Of a DNA stretch of 64,000 nt, positions 37,077 to 45,110 are shown in pieces. This DNA is from Flavobacterium circumlabens (lineage in GTDB: Bacteria > Bacteroidota > Bacteroidia > Flavobacteriales > Flavobacteriaceae), in contig NZ_SLWA01000003.1 of NCBI RefSeq assembly GCF_004345565.1, positions 248,001 through 312,000 on the forward strand. Reading direction: 5' to 3'. Position 1 is the stretch's first letter; each line of letters starts with the position of its first letter. The notes under the pieces were generated by a model. The model saw only the letters and a list, made by a program, of their open reading frames with translations. It was not told where the DNA came from and did no database searches. The position numbers and the translations under genes were made by a program.

Positions 37077-37112
37077 AAAAAAAGGGATGAGTTTTTAACT
37101 CATCCCTTTTTT
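37077..37112. terminator. Bidirectional terminator, copy 3, loop inverted
   Basis: Third copy of the hairpin. The stem gggatgagt/actcatccc is unchanged, but the loop reads tttta instead of taaaa, exactly the reverse complement of copy 1. It lies 135 bp past the M28 stop. Confidence 0.85.
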
Positions 37113-37246
37113 GTTTTCTTTTACTGAGAGCCTTAGCAACTTAGTACCTCAGTAACTTTAAAAAAAACCTCTGAACCTTTGCATCTTTGCACCTCAGAAC
37201 CTTGTTTTTTTACTTAGAACCTTAGCAACTCAGTACCTCAGAACCT

Positions 37247-38269
37247 CTATTTAACAGGCTTATCAACTACCGGTCTGTTCTCCCTGTTCGCTAAATCCCA
37301 GGCTACAACAAATGCCAGTTGTGCTCTTTTGGTTAAAGCATCGTATTCGATTTTTTGAGGTTCATCCCCTTTTCCGTGGTAATCTTCGTGAACTCCGTTG
37401 AAGAAGAAAACAGCCGGAATACCATATTTTGCAAAGTTATAGTGGTCAGAACGCTCATAAAAATGGTTTGGATCTTTTGGGTCATTAAACTTAAAATCCA
37501 GGTCTACTTTGGTGTATTTTTCGTTTTGGCTTACCACCGCATTATGTAAATCTGTCGATAAACGGTCAGCTCCGATGACATATACATAATTGTTAGATTT
37601 AGCATGTTCGACATCACGGCGTCCGATCATATCAATATTGATATCAGTGATCGTGTTTGCAATGGGGAACAATGGATTTTCAGAATAATAACGGGAACCG
37701 TGTAATCCGTGCTCTTCTCCGGTAACGTGAAGGAATAAGATAGAACGTTTTGGTCCGTGTCCGTCTTTTTTGGCTTTTGCGAATGCTTTTGCTATTTCCA
37801 TAACCGCTACAGTTCCGGAACCATCATCATCAGCACCGTTGTATACATCACCATTTTTGATTCCAACGTGGTCATAATGCGCTGAAATTACCAGTACTTC
37901 ATCCGGTTTTTCAGAACCTTCAATATACGCCCAGATATTTTCGGAATCAGGTAAATTTTCGTTGCGTCTTGCATTCAGGAATGCTGCCGGAATAGGCTGA
38001 TAGTAATCTTTTGCTCCTTTAGGAAACGAAATCCCATTCTTTTTGTATTGGTCAATCATATAAAGACCGGCTTTTTTTTGTCCTTTTGAACCTGTTTCAC
38101 GGCCTTCCATTTCATCTGAAGCCACAACGTACAGCATTGTTTTCAGATCCTTTTCAGTGATGACTTTCATGTATTTCGTTGGATCTGAATTGTCCTTAGA
38201 GGCAGCCAGTTGCGCATTTTTACATGAAAATGCAGAAGTAATTAATAATAAAATTACAAGTTTTTTCAT
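37247..38269 (-). CDS. M28 family metallopeptidase lipoprotein
   Basis: A 340-residue lipoprotein (lipobox ITSAFSCKN, Cys16). The M28 zinc-aminopeptidase motifs are ISAHYDHVG, YNGADDDGSGTVAVME, VTGEEHGLHGS, INIDMIGR and YERSDHYNF, together providing the two-zinc site and catalytic Glu. It probably trims peptides in the periplasm or at the cell surface. It is convergent with rho, and its last codons are duplicated twice in the intergenic region. It lies 7 bp downstream of the DUF3667 gene. Confidence 0.95.
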   Translation of the reverse strand: MKKLVILLLITSAFSCKNAQLAASKDNSDPTKYMKVITEKDLKTMLYVVASDEMEGRETGSKGQKKAGLYMIDQYKKNGISFPKGAKDYYQPIPAAFLNARRNENLPDSENIWAYIEGSEKPDEVLVISAHYDHVGIKNGDVYNGADDDGSGTVAVMEIAKAFAKAKKDGHGPKRSILFLHVTGEEHGLHGSRYYSENPLFPIANTITDINIDMIGRRDVEHAKSNNYVYVIGADRLSTDLHNAVVSQNEKYTKVDLDFKFNDPKDPNHFYERSDHYNFAKYGIPAVFFFNGVHEDYHGKGDEPQKIEYDALTKRAQLAFVVAWDLANRENRPVVDKPVK

Positions 38270-38276
38270 TTTTGGT

Positions 38277-39251
38277 TTAGTGTAAATTGATGAATGTGTA
38301 AAAAATATAAAATAGGAGTAAAAATAAAATAAAAAGGGAGTTTATAAAGAATAAAAACACGCTTTTTATAAAAGAAACTATTCTCGTTTCCCCATAAAAA
38401 CGATGATGTGCCGGATAAAAATAATAACACATCCATATCGTTCCGACAAATGTTATGATATCAGATATAACGGCCAGGGGACTATTTTCTCCAAATAAAC
38501 CGAATACCCTGTTTACAATAAACAAAATAAGGAAAATTAAAAGCAGGAACGAAAAATAATGCAGTGTAAATATCCCGTGGTCAAAGTAATACCATTTCTT
38601 TTTGTTGTGAAAAATCCATAAAAAGAAAGCGAAAAAAGGCATTATGACAAACAATATTTTGGGAATATTATGAAAAAAGGACTCAATAAATTTTTCAATG
38701 ATTTCCTTTTTAGTATTGTGTTCGGTGACATTCGTTACTTTTTCATAAGCCCAGTATTGAAAATCGGAAAGCTTATCTTCTTGTTTTCCATATTTCTGAA
38801 TCGAATCTATTTCTTTCATGGATTTGAAATCGAAAAATTTACTGGAAATTTTCATTTCACCTTCCTTATTCGCCTGACTGATTATTTCGGCGGTATTCAG
38901 TTCTTTCTCGCTTTTATTAATGCCTTCGCTCACTTTACTCGGAAAAAGAGCAATTAAAAGAAAAGTAATAAAACTGATGAAAATATACAAACGAACCGGT
39001 GCCAGATAGGACAGTCTTTTTCCCGAAAGATATTCTTTGGTCAGGGTTGAAGGTTTAAAGAGCAGATTTTTAATCGTTTTCCAGAAAGCATTTTCATAGT
39101 GCGTTAAGTCTTCAAAAAAATGAATAAACAAATGATGAAATGTTTTTCTGCTATCTGTATTTTCCTGTCCGCAATTCGGACAAAATTTCTGCTCTACAAC
39201 GTGCCTGCAATTTAAACAGGTTTTGTCTTTTCTAATCGGACTGTGTGACAT
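38277..39251 (-). CDS. DUF3667 zinc-ribbon membrane protein
   Basis: A 324-residue protein. A zinc ribbon (CLNCRHVVEQKFCPNCGQ, about 13-30) is followed by 'FHHLFIHFFEDLTHYENAFW' and 'LLFKPSTLTKEYLSGKRLSY', the DUF3667 signature. Then come about five TM helices (about 81-99, 197-213, 224-243, 252-270 and 297-322) with a charged loop at 105-190 between the first two. The function is unknown. It is 7 bp upstream of the M28 gene and probably cotranscribed with it. Confidence 0.92.
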   Translation of the reverse strand: MSHSPIRKDKTCLNCRHVVEQKFCPNCGQENTDSRKTFHHLFIHFFEDLTHYENAFWKTIKNLLFKPSTLTKEYLSGKRLSYLAPVRLYIFISFITFLLIALFPSKVSEGINKSEKELNTAEIISQANKEGEMKISSKFFDFKSMKEIDSIQKYGKQEDKLSDFQYWAYEKVTNVTEHNTKKEIIEKFIESFFHNIPKILFVIMPFFAFFLWIFHNKKKWYYFDHGIFTLHYFSFLLLIFLILFIVNRVFGLFGENSPLAVISDIITFVGTIWMCYYFYPAHHRFYGETRIVSFIKSVFLFFINSLFILFLLLFYIFYTFINLH

Positions 39252-39288
39252 TGGTAATTTTGGTTAATTTGGTTTTGGTTGGTTGGTT

Positions 39289-40062
39289 TTATTTTTTTAA
39301 GACTTCCTTCAGGAAAAGCTGTAAATGTTCGAATGCTCTTTTGGCAGCCACTTCATTGTAAGCCGCACCTTTTGAATTATCGTTTCCGGCTTCCGGATTG
39401 GTAAAAGAATGAACAGAATTAGCGTAGTAAATCATTTGCCAGTCTGCTTTTGAATCGCGCATTTCCTGTTGAAAAGCCGTAATTTCTTCTTTTGAAACGA
39501 ATGGATCATCGGCACCGTGGCAAACCAAAACTTTGGTTGTAATAGTTTCCACTGTTCTTGCAGCATCTCTGCCCAATCCTCCGTGAAAAGAAGCCACTCC
39601 TTTTAGGTTCAGATGACCACGTGCGGCTTCAAGAACGCCTGTTCCTCCAAAACAATATCCGATCGCCACAATATTATCAGGATTTGCACCGGATTTGATT
39701 AATTCCTGTAACGCTACATTGATCCTTTTTTGATATTCGATAAAGTTAGTTTTAAAGTAACCTGCTTGTTTTCCCGCTTCAGCAGTATTTTTGGGATAGT
39801 TTCCTTCGCCATAGATATCAGCAATAAAAACATGATAACCTAATTTTGATAAATTTTCTGCAATTCCTTTTGAGGCATTATCAATTCCGAGCCAGGCTGG
39901 TAAAAGAAGGATACCGGGATTGTTCGTGCTTTTCTTGGCGGCTTTTATAAACAGACCATTTAAAGCCTGATTTCCGTCGGTATATTTAACTGTTTTCAAT
40001 TGCGCGTTTATAGTGTTAGAAAATAGTATGGCAGCAAAGAGGAGTAGGGCTGAATTTTTCAT
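39289..40062 (-). CDS. Exported dienelactone hydrolase family protein
   Basis: About 257 residues from the ATG at 40062, which I chose because it begins a proper signal peptide (MKNSALLLFAAILFSNTINA). The alpha/beta hydrolase triad is Cys137 in GYCFGG, an Asp in CHGADDPFV and His in NSVHSFTNPEAG, as in dienelactone hydrolases. The natural substrate is unknown; the secreted form points to an ester or lactone outside the cytosol. It is a single gene. Confidence 0.9.
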   Translation of the reverse strand: MKNSALLLFAAILFSNTINAQLKTVKYTDGNQALNGLFIKAAKKSTNNPGILLLPAWLGIDNASKGIAENLSKLGYHVFIADIYGEGNYPKNTAEAGKQAGYFKTNFIEYQKRINVALQELIKSGANPDNIVAIGYCFGGTGVLEAARGHLNLKGVASFHGGLGRDAARTVETITTKVLVCHGADDPFVSKEEITAFQQEMRDSKADWQMIYYANSVHSFTNPEAGNDNSKGAAYNEVAAKRAFEHLQLFLKEVLKK

Positions 40063-40180
40063 AGTTTTACAATTTTTAACAAATATCAGAAATATTATGT
40101 TACAAAAAAACCTCAAAAGATATTTCTTCCGAGGTTTTCCAATCTATGATTGTTCGATTAATTATTTAGTAATTAGTCCT

Positions 40181-40633
40181 TTATAAGCTTATATTTCTTT
40201 TAAAAGCACAACCGAGTTCTACCATCGAGTCTGTTTTGGCGATTCCGGGAATATTGTCGATTTTTTCATATAATATTTTACGCATGTGTTCGTGATTTTT
40301 TGCCGTAATTTTCAGGTACAGCGTAAACGATCCGGTTACGAAATAACACTCTGTAATTTCCGGAATTTCTTTTAAAGCGGCAATAATCCTTTCAGAATCA
40401 GAATCTTTATTGAGTGTAATTCCGGTAAAAGAAGCCCAGTCGTAGCCAATCTGCTTTTCATTCAGAATCGGTTTGATACCGGTAATGATACCTTGTTCAA
40501 ACAAACGGTTAATGCGTTGGTGCACCATCGTATTTGAAATTTTTAAATTAGTAGCAATCGTCGAAAAAGCGATTCTTCCATCTTTTTCCAATTCTTTTAT
40601 AATGTTTACGTCAAATTCATCTAAAATGTCCAT
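40181..40633 (-). CDS. Lrp/AsnC family transcriptional regulator
   Basis: A 150-residue regulator with an N-terminal winged helix (about 5-60; 'ISNTMVHQRINRLFEQGIIT') and a C-terminal RAM ligand-binding domain ('ITECYFVTGSFTLYLKITAK'). It is divergent from rocD with 201 bp between the starts. An Lrp homologue next to ornithine aminotransferase suggests that it senses an amino acid (ornithine, arginine or proline) and controls rocD; this is inferred from position. Confidence 0.93.
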   Translation of the reverse strand: MDILDEFDVNIIKELEKDGRIAFSTIATNLKISNTMVHQRINRLFEQGIITGIKPILNEKQIGYDWASFTGITLNKDSDSERIIAALKEIPEITECYFVTGSFTLYLKITAKNHEHMRKILYEKIDNIPGIAKTDSMVELGCAFKRNISL

Positions 40634-40784
40634 ACCACTATTTTTTACGGGTTTAATCGCTGTAAAGATAGAAATAAGTCTGATTTGAAGTTTATAATCA
40701 AATGTAAAATTGACTTTTATTTACGTTAAAATAATTAATTTGATTTTTAAGGAATATAATTTAGTTAAAAGTAGTCTTATAATG

Positions 40785-40813
40785 CTTGTAAATAAATAAT
40801 TTTTATATTTTTG
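40785..40813 (+). promoter_or_regulatory. Candidate promoter for rocD
   Basis: TATTTTTG at 40806-40813 fits the TAnnTTTG -7 box. CTTG at 40785-40788 could serve as the -33 box with a 17-base spacer. It lies 21 bases before the rocD ATG, in the divergent Lrp-rocD region. Confidence 0.5.
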
Positions 40814-40834
40814 TTCCAATAAAAATAAAATATA

Positions 40835-42085
40835 ATGGGACATCAGCAAGAAGTACTTTCGTCGAAATCAGAAGTTTTGATAGAAAAAGAGAATAAATAC
40901 GGAGCTCACAATTACCATCCGCTTCCGGTTGTTTTAGAAAGAGGAGAAGGCGTTTATGTGTGGGATGTTGATGGAAAAAAATATTATGACTTTTTATCTG
41001 CTTACTCTGCCGTAAATCAGGGACATTGTCATCCGGTGATTGTAAAAGCAATGACGGATCAGGCTCAAAAACTGACTTTAACTTCAAGAGCCTTTTACAA
41101 CGATAAATTAGGAAATTACGAAGAGTTTATTACCAATTATTTTGGTTTTGATAAAGTATTGCCAATGAATACAGGTGCCGAAGCGGTTGAGACTGCTCTT
41201 AAACTGTGTAGAAAATGGGCGTACGAAGTAAAAGGTATTCACGAAAACCTGGCTCAGATTATTGTTTGTGAAAATAATTTCCACGGAAGAACCACCACTA
41301 TTATTTCATTTTCGAATGATGAAAGTGCCCGTAAAAACTTCGGTCCTTTTACAGACGGATTTATAAAAATTGAATATGATAATTTGGAAGCTTTAGAAAA
41401 AGCTTTGGAATCTTCCAAAAATATTGCCGGTTTTCTGGTAGAACCAATTCAGGGTGAAGCCGGAGTTTATGTTCCTTCTGAAGGATATTTGGCAAAAGCA
41501 AAAGCACTTTGTGAGAAACATAATGTATTGTTTATTGCAGACGAAGTTCAGACCGGAATTGCCCGTACAGGAAAATTATTAGCCGTTCATCACGAAAATG
41601 TACAGCCTGATATTTTAATTTTAGGAAAAGCCATTTCAGGCGGAGTTTATCCGGTTTCTGCGGTTTTGGCCAATAATGAAATCATGAATGTAATCAGACC
41701 CGGACAACACGGTTCTACTTTTGGTGGAAATCCCGTAGCAGCTGCAGTTGCAATCGCGGCACTTGAAGTGGTAAGAGACGAAAAATTAGCCGAAAATGCA
41801 GAACGTTTAGGTATCATTCTAAGAAAAGGATTAAACGAAATTGCAGAAAGAAATGACCTGATTACGTTAGTACGTGGTAAAGGATTATTAAATGCAATTG
41901 TGATTAATTGTGGTGAAGATTCTGATCTGGCCTGGGAAATCTGCCTGAAATTCAGGGACAACGGATTATTGGCAAAACCAACTCACGGAAATAAAATCAG
42001 ACTGGCACCGCCTTTGGTGATGACAGAATCTCAAATTCAGGAATGCCTGGAGATTATTGAAAAGTCACTAAATGATTTTAGATAA
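40835..42085 (+). CDS. rocD: Ornithine--oxo-acid aminotransferase
   Basis: A 416-residue class III PLP aminotransferase that converts ornithine and 2-oxoglutarate to glutamate semialdehyde and glutamate. Key segments are '[20 protein letters not shown]', '[18 protein letters not shown]', '[16 protein letters not shown]', [13 protein letters not shown] and the PLP lysine in [12 protein letters not shown]. All match ornithine aminotransferases rather than acetylornithine ones. Length is normal. It is divergent from the Lrp gene and followed by a strong bidirectional terminator. Confidence 0.95.
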   Translation: MGHQQEVLSSKSEVLIEKENKYGAHNYHPLPVVLERGEGVYVWDVDGKKYYDFLSAYSAVNQGHCHPVIVKAMTDQAQKLTLTSRAFYNDKLGNYEEFITNYFGFDKVLPMNTGAEAVETALKLCRKWAYEVKGIHENLAQIIVCENNFHGRTTTIISFSNDESARKNFGPFTDGFIKIEYDNLEALEKALESSKNIAGFLVEPIQGEAGVYVPSEGYLAKAKALCEKHNVLFIADEVQTGIARTGKLLAVHHENVQPDILILGKAISGGVYPVSAVLANNEIMNVIRPGQHGSTFGGNPVAAAVAIAALEVVRDEKLAENAERLGIILRKGLNEIAERNDLITLVRGKGLLNAIVINCGEDSDLAWEICLKFRDNGLLAKPTHGNKIRLAPPLVMTESQIQECLEIIEKSLNDFR

Positions 42086-42111
42086 ATTAATTCAGCTTAC
42101 TTTACTATATA

Positions 42112-42143
42112 AAAAGGCGATTGCATTTAGCAATCGCCTTTTG
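42112..42143. terminator. Bidirectional terminator between rocD and the cysteine desulfurase
   Basis: An aaaaggcgattg / caatcgcctttt perfect stem with loop catttag, flanked by A and T runs. It closes the plus-strand rocD transcript and, 76 bp past its stop, the long minus-strand sulfur operon. Confidence 0.9.
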
Positions 42144-42218
42144 TTTATAATTGTCCAAAATATCAAAAAAAACAATTATTTCTTTGCGCTTCTGAAGGAA
42201 TAATCGCGCTGTTTTAGT

Positions 42219-44153
42219 TTAAAACCGGACCTTTTTGAGCTCCCGGATTGTTTTGATGAAAACATCTACATCTTGTGTGGTATTATAAAATGCCAGCGAT
42301 GGACGAACAGTAGTTTCAACCCCCATTCGTCGTAAAATGGGTTGTGCGCAATGATGTCCGGTTCTTACGGCAATTCCTTCTCTGTTAAGCGCTTGTCCAA
42401 CCTGATCATTGGTGTAACCTTGCAGATTAAAAGAAAGTACACTTGCCTTATGGGCAGCAGTTCCTATCAAACGAACTCCCGGAATTTCCTTGAGAAGTTT
42501 TGTGGCGTAGTCCAGCAATTGATGTTCGTATTGTCCGATTGCATCAATTCCTATTTTGGTCACGTAATCTATCGCTGCGCCAAGGCCAATGGCATCTGCG
42601 ATATTTCCGGTTCCTGCTTCAAAACGATTCGGCGCTTTGTGGTATTTTATTTCTTCGAATGTAACATCCTGAATCATATTACCGCCGGATTGGTAAGGCT
42701 GCATTTCATTTAATAATTCTTCCTTTCCGTATAAAGCCCCAATTCCTGTCGGGCCAAATAATTTATGTCCCGAGAAAACCAGCCAGTCAGGGTTCAAATC
42801 CTGAACATCAACTTTCATATGGGAAACAGACTGGGCCCCGTCTATTAGAACTTTTGCCCCGGCCGCATGTGCCATTTCCACGATTTTTTTAGCCGGAGTT
42901 ACCGTTCCCAGTGCATTGGAAACCTGAGTAAAAGCGATTAATCTGGTTTTGGAATTCAGTAATTTGGCATATTCGTCCAGTAAAATCTGACCGTCATCGT
43001 CTACCGGAATGACACGAAGTTTGATTCCTTTTTTATCTGCTAATCTTTTCCACGGAACAATATTCGCGTGATGTTCGAGATTACTGACAATAATTTCATC
43101 TCCGGCAACTAAATTATGCTCGCCCCAGCTTTGTGCCACAAGATTGATTCCTTCTGTTGCTCCGCGCACAAATACAATTTCATTTACAGAATTGGCATTC
43201 AGAAAAACTTTTACCTTATCACGGGCAGCTTCATAAGCATCAGAAGCACGGGCAGCCAATTCATGCGCAGCACTGTGAATGTTGGAATTTTCATGTTCGT
43301 AAAAATAAGCAATGCGCTCTATTACCGATTTTGGTTTTTGAGTTGTTGCAGCATTATCAAACCAGATTAATGGTTTTCCGTTTACTGTTTCATTTAGAAT
43401 CGGAAAATCTTTTTTAATCAGATGAGCATCAAAATGTCCTGTAAGTATATTGATTTCTGTAGGTTCAAAAGAATTTCCCGCCCATGTATTTACATTTTTG
43501 GCATCAAAAGCAAACGGATTTTGTTCCAGGAAATAATACGAATTAGAGCCTTCAACTGCACTGGACGAAAGATCGGATCGCTTTCTAAACTGAGTATCAA
43601 CAAACGATAATGCCTGTTTTAATTCGGCTTCAAAAGAGGAATTTTCGGTTTCGAACGGTAAATACTGCTGATTCAGAAACAGGGATTTAAAAATAGCTTC
43701 TTCGTTTAATTGTGGTGTGCCGCCGCTTCTTAAATTAATATCATAAAAACCCGTCTGTGGATCATTGAGGTTGACATTGTTGCCAAGTGGAATTTCAGCT
43801 TTTGAAATACCATTTTGAGACTCATATCCGTTAAATGCATTTGGATACAAAGCGGAAATGCCCGTATTTCCGGAATTGGCAACCGAGGAAGAGGCTCCAA
43901 AACCGCTAAAAGGCAGATTGGACTGCACATTCAGCGGATTTTGTGCCTGAAGCGGTACCGTTTCGGGAGTATTGAAACTTCCGGCCTGCAATAACGTTTC
44001 TGCAATTTTAGTCGCACGGGGATGTTCTTTTCGATCCGGACTCAACGAAATTTCCTTGGGAAACTCATTGGGCAGCGTTTTGAACAATTCGTTGGCTAAA
44101 TGCTGCAGATCGTCTATGTTGTATAAACCGGTGTTGTTAGTATTTGTACTCAT
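42219..44153 (-). CDS. SufS-like cysteine desulfurase, predicted encapsulin cargo
   Basis: A 644-residue protein. Residues 1-240 are a low-complexity, Asn/Ser/Pro-rich extension with a conserved-looking helix 'YNIDDLQHLANELFKTLPNE' and HPRATKIAETLL. The catalytic domain (about 240-644) is a group II desulfurase with PLP Lys464 in SGHKLFG and catalytic Cys602 in RTGHHCAQP. Such disordered N-terminal extensions target desulfurases into family 2A encapsulin shells. Its ATG lies inside the encapsulin gene (17-bp overlap), implying coupled translation. It would release sulfane sulfur from cysteine inside the shell. Confidence 0.95.
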   Translation of the reverse strand: MSTNTNNTGLYNIDDLQHLANELFKTLPNEFPKEISLSPDRKEHPRATKIAETLLQAGSFNTPETVPLQAQNPLNVQSNLPFSGFGASSSVANSGNTGISALYPNAFNGYESQNGISKAEIPLGNNVNLNDPQTGFYDINLRSGGTPQLNEEAIFKSLFLNQQYLPFETENSSFEAELKQALSFVDTQFRKRSDLSSSAVEGSNSYYFLEQNPFAFDAKNVNTWAGNSFEPTEINILTGHFDAHLIKKDFPILNETVNGKPLIWFDNAATTQKPKSVIERIAYFYEHENSNIHSAAHELAARASDAYEAARDKVKVFLNANSVNEIVFVRGATEGINLVAQSWGEHNLVAGDEIIVSNLEHHANIVPWKRLADKKGIKLRVIPVDDDGQILLDEYAKLLNSKTRLIAFTQVSNALGTVTPAKKIVEMAHAAGAKVLIDGAQSVSHMKVDVQDLNPDWLVFSGHKLFGPTGIGALYGKEELLNEMQPYQSGGNMIQDVTFEEIKYHKAPNRFEAGTGNIADAIGLGAAIDYVTKIGIDAIGQYEHQLLDYATKLLKEIPGVRLIGTAAHKASVLSFNLQGYTNDQVGQALNREGIAVRTGHHCAQPILRRMGVETTVRPSLAFYNTTQDVDVFIKTIRELKKVRF

Positions 44154-45057
44154 GATATTTTCCTATTTCTACATCTTCCAGCACTGCAATAGCGTCATCT
44201 ACCAATATGGCCAATGAGCAATACAGGGATACCAGGTAAGAAGCAATTGCTTTTTCATTTATACCCATAAAACGAACAGACAATCCAGGTGATTGTTCGC
44301 CTTGCAGACCCGGCTGAATAAGCCCGATAACACCCTGACGCGATTCGCCGGTGCGTAATAAAATGATTTTTGATTTGCCGTTTTCAATCGGTAATTTATC
44401 GGATGGAATTAATGGAATTCCTCTCCACGTCAAAAACTGTGAACCAAATAAGGAGGTTGTCGGAGGCGGAACTCCACGGCGCGTGCACTCACGTCCAAAG
44501 GCACCAATCGCTAACGGGTGCAATAAGAAAAAACCGGGCTCTTTCCATACTTTGGTCAGCAATTCGTCCAAATCATCCGGAGTGGGTGCGCCGGTTCTGG
44601 TTTTTATAATCTGGGAAGGAGCGACGTTGTTTAACAGTCCGTAATCTTTATTATTGATCAGTTCGCTTTCCTGACGTTCTTTGATCGTTTCAATGGCCAG
44701 ACGAAGCTGCTCCGAAATTTGATTGTATGGTTTGCTGTACAAATCCGAAACACGGGTATGCACATCTACAATAGTCTGAACGGCTGCCAGATTGTATTCT
44801 CTCGGATTCTCAATATAATCGACAAAAGTATTGGGTAGAATCCTTTCGTCCCTTGCCGAACAGTCGACTTCTATATGGCTTCCGTCTTTTACTTTATTCA
44901 GACGATATACACCCGATTCAACCGGAGTCCAATGCAAAAGATGGGTTAGCCATCTTGGCGATATGGTTCCGATTTGAGGAACCGATCGGGTTGCAATTGC
45001 TAATTGTCTTGCTGCTGCATCGCCTAATGCAGTCTGCTGTTGTTTTACTTCTGCCAT
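44137..45057 (-). CDS. Family 2A (SrpI-like) encapsulin shell protein
   Basis: A 306-residue HK97-fold shell protein. Family 2A features seen are 'RSVPQIGTISPRWLTHLLHW', 'TPVESGVYRLNKVKDG', 'RILPNTFVDYIENPREY', 'GFFLLHPLAIGAFGRECTRR', 'TTSLFGSQFLTWRGIPLIPS' and 'GLSVRFMGINEKAIASYLVS'. It was first known as the sulfur-starvation protein SrpI of cyanobacteria. Family 2A shells house cysteine desulfurases, and one is reported to store elemental sulfur. The cargo gene overlaps its 3' end. It lies 53 bp after the broken sulfatase, at the end of the sulfur operon. Confidence 0.95.
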   Translation of the reverse strand: MAEVKQQQTALGDAAARQLAIATRSVPQIGTISPRWLTHLLHWTPVESGVYRLNKVKDGSHIEVDCSARDERILPNTFVDYIENPREYNLAAVQTIVDVHTRVSDLYSKPYNQISEQLRLAIETIKERQESELINNKDYGLLNNVAPSQIIKTRTGAPTPDDLDELLTKVWKEPGFFLLHPLAIGAFGRECTRRGVPPPTTSLFGSQFLTWRGIPLIPSDKLPIENGKSKIILLRTGESRQGVIGLIQPGLQGEQSPGLSVRFMGINEKAIASYLVSLYCSLAILVDDAIAVLEDVEIGKYHEYKY

Positions 45058-45110
45058 GGTTTTAATTTTTAAGGGATTTATTTTTCAGGCCTTCTGCCGG
45101 AAATTATTTT

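Larger units (their letters stand above)
36524..37246. repeat. Threefold tandem duplication of the rho / M28 peptidase junction
   Basis: Units start at 36524, 36760 and 36998 (periods of 236 and 238 bp). Each begins with the end of rho (tctatgaatga, encoding SMND and stop). It continues with aaggtgctgaggtactaag, a gggatgag hairpin and 'acctctgagcctttgcc'. The first two end with the last 11-12 codons of the M28 gene (minus strand, ENRLVVDKPVK and stop). Copies differ by a few substitutions. The junction of the units joins M28 and rho sequence at a shared ttct. Confidence 0.9.

Noticed and set aside
36539..37246. A CRISPR array, suggested by the regular repeats.
   Set aside because: The repeats are 236-238 bp with no short repeat-spacer pattern, and they contain the ends of flanking genes.
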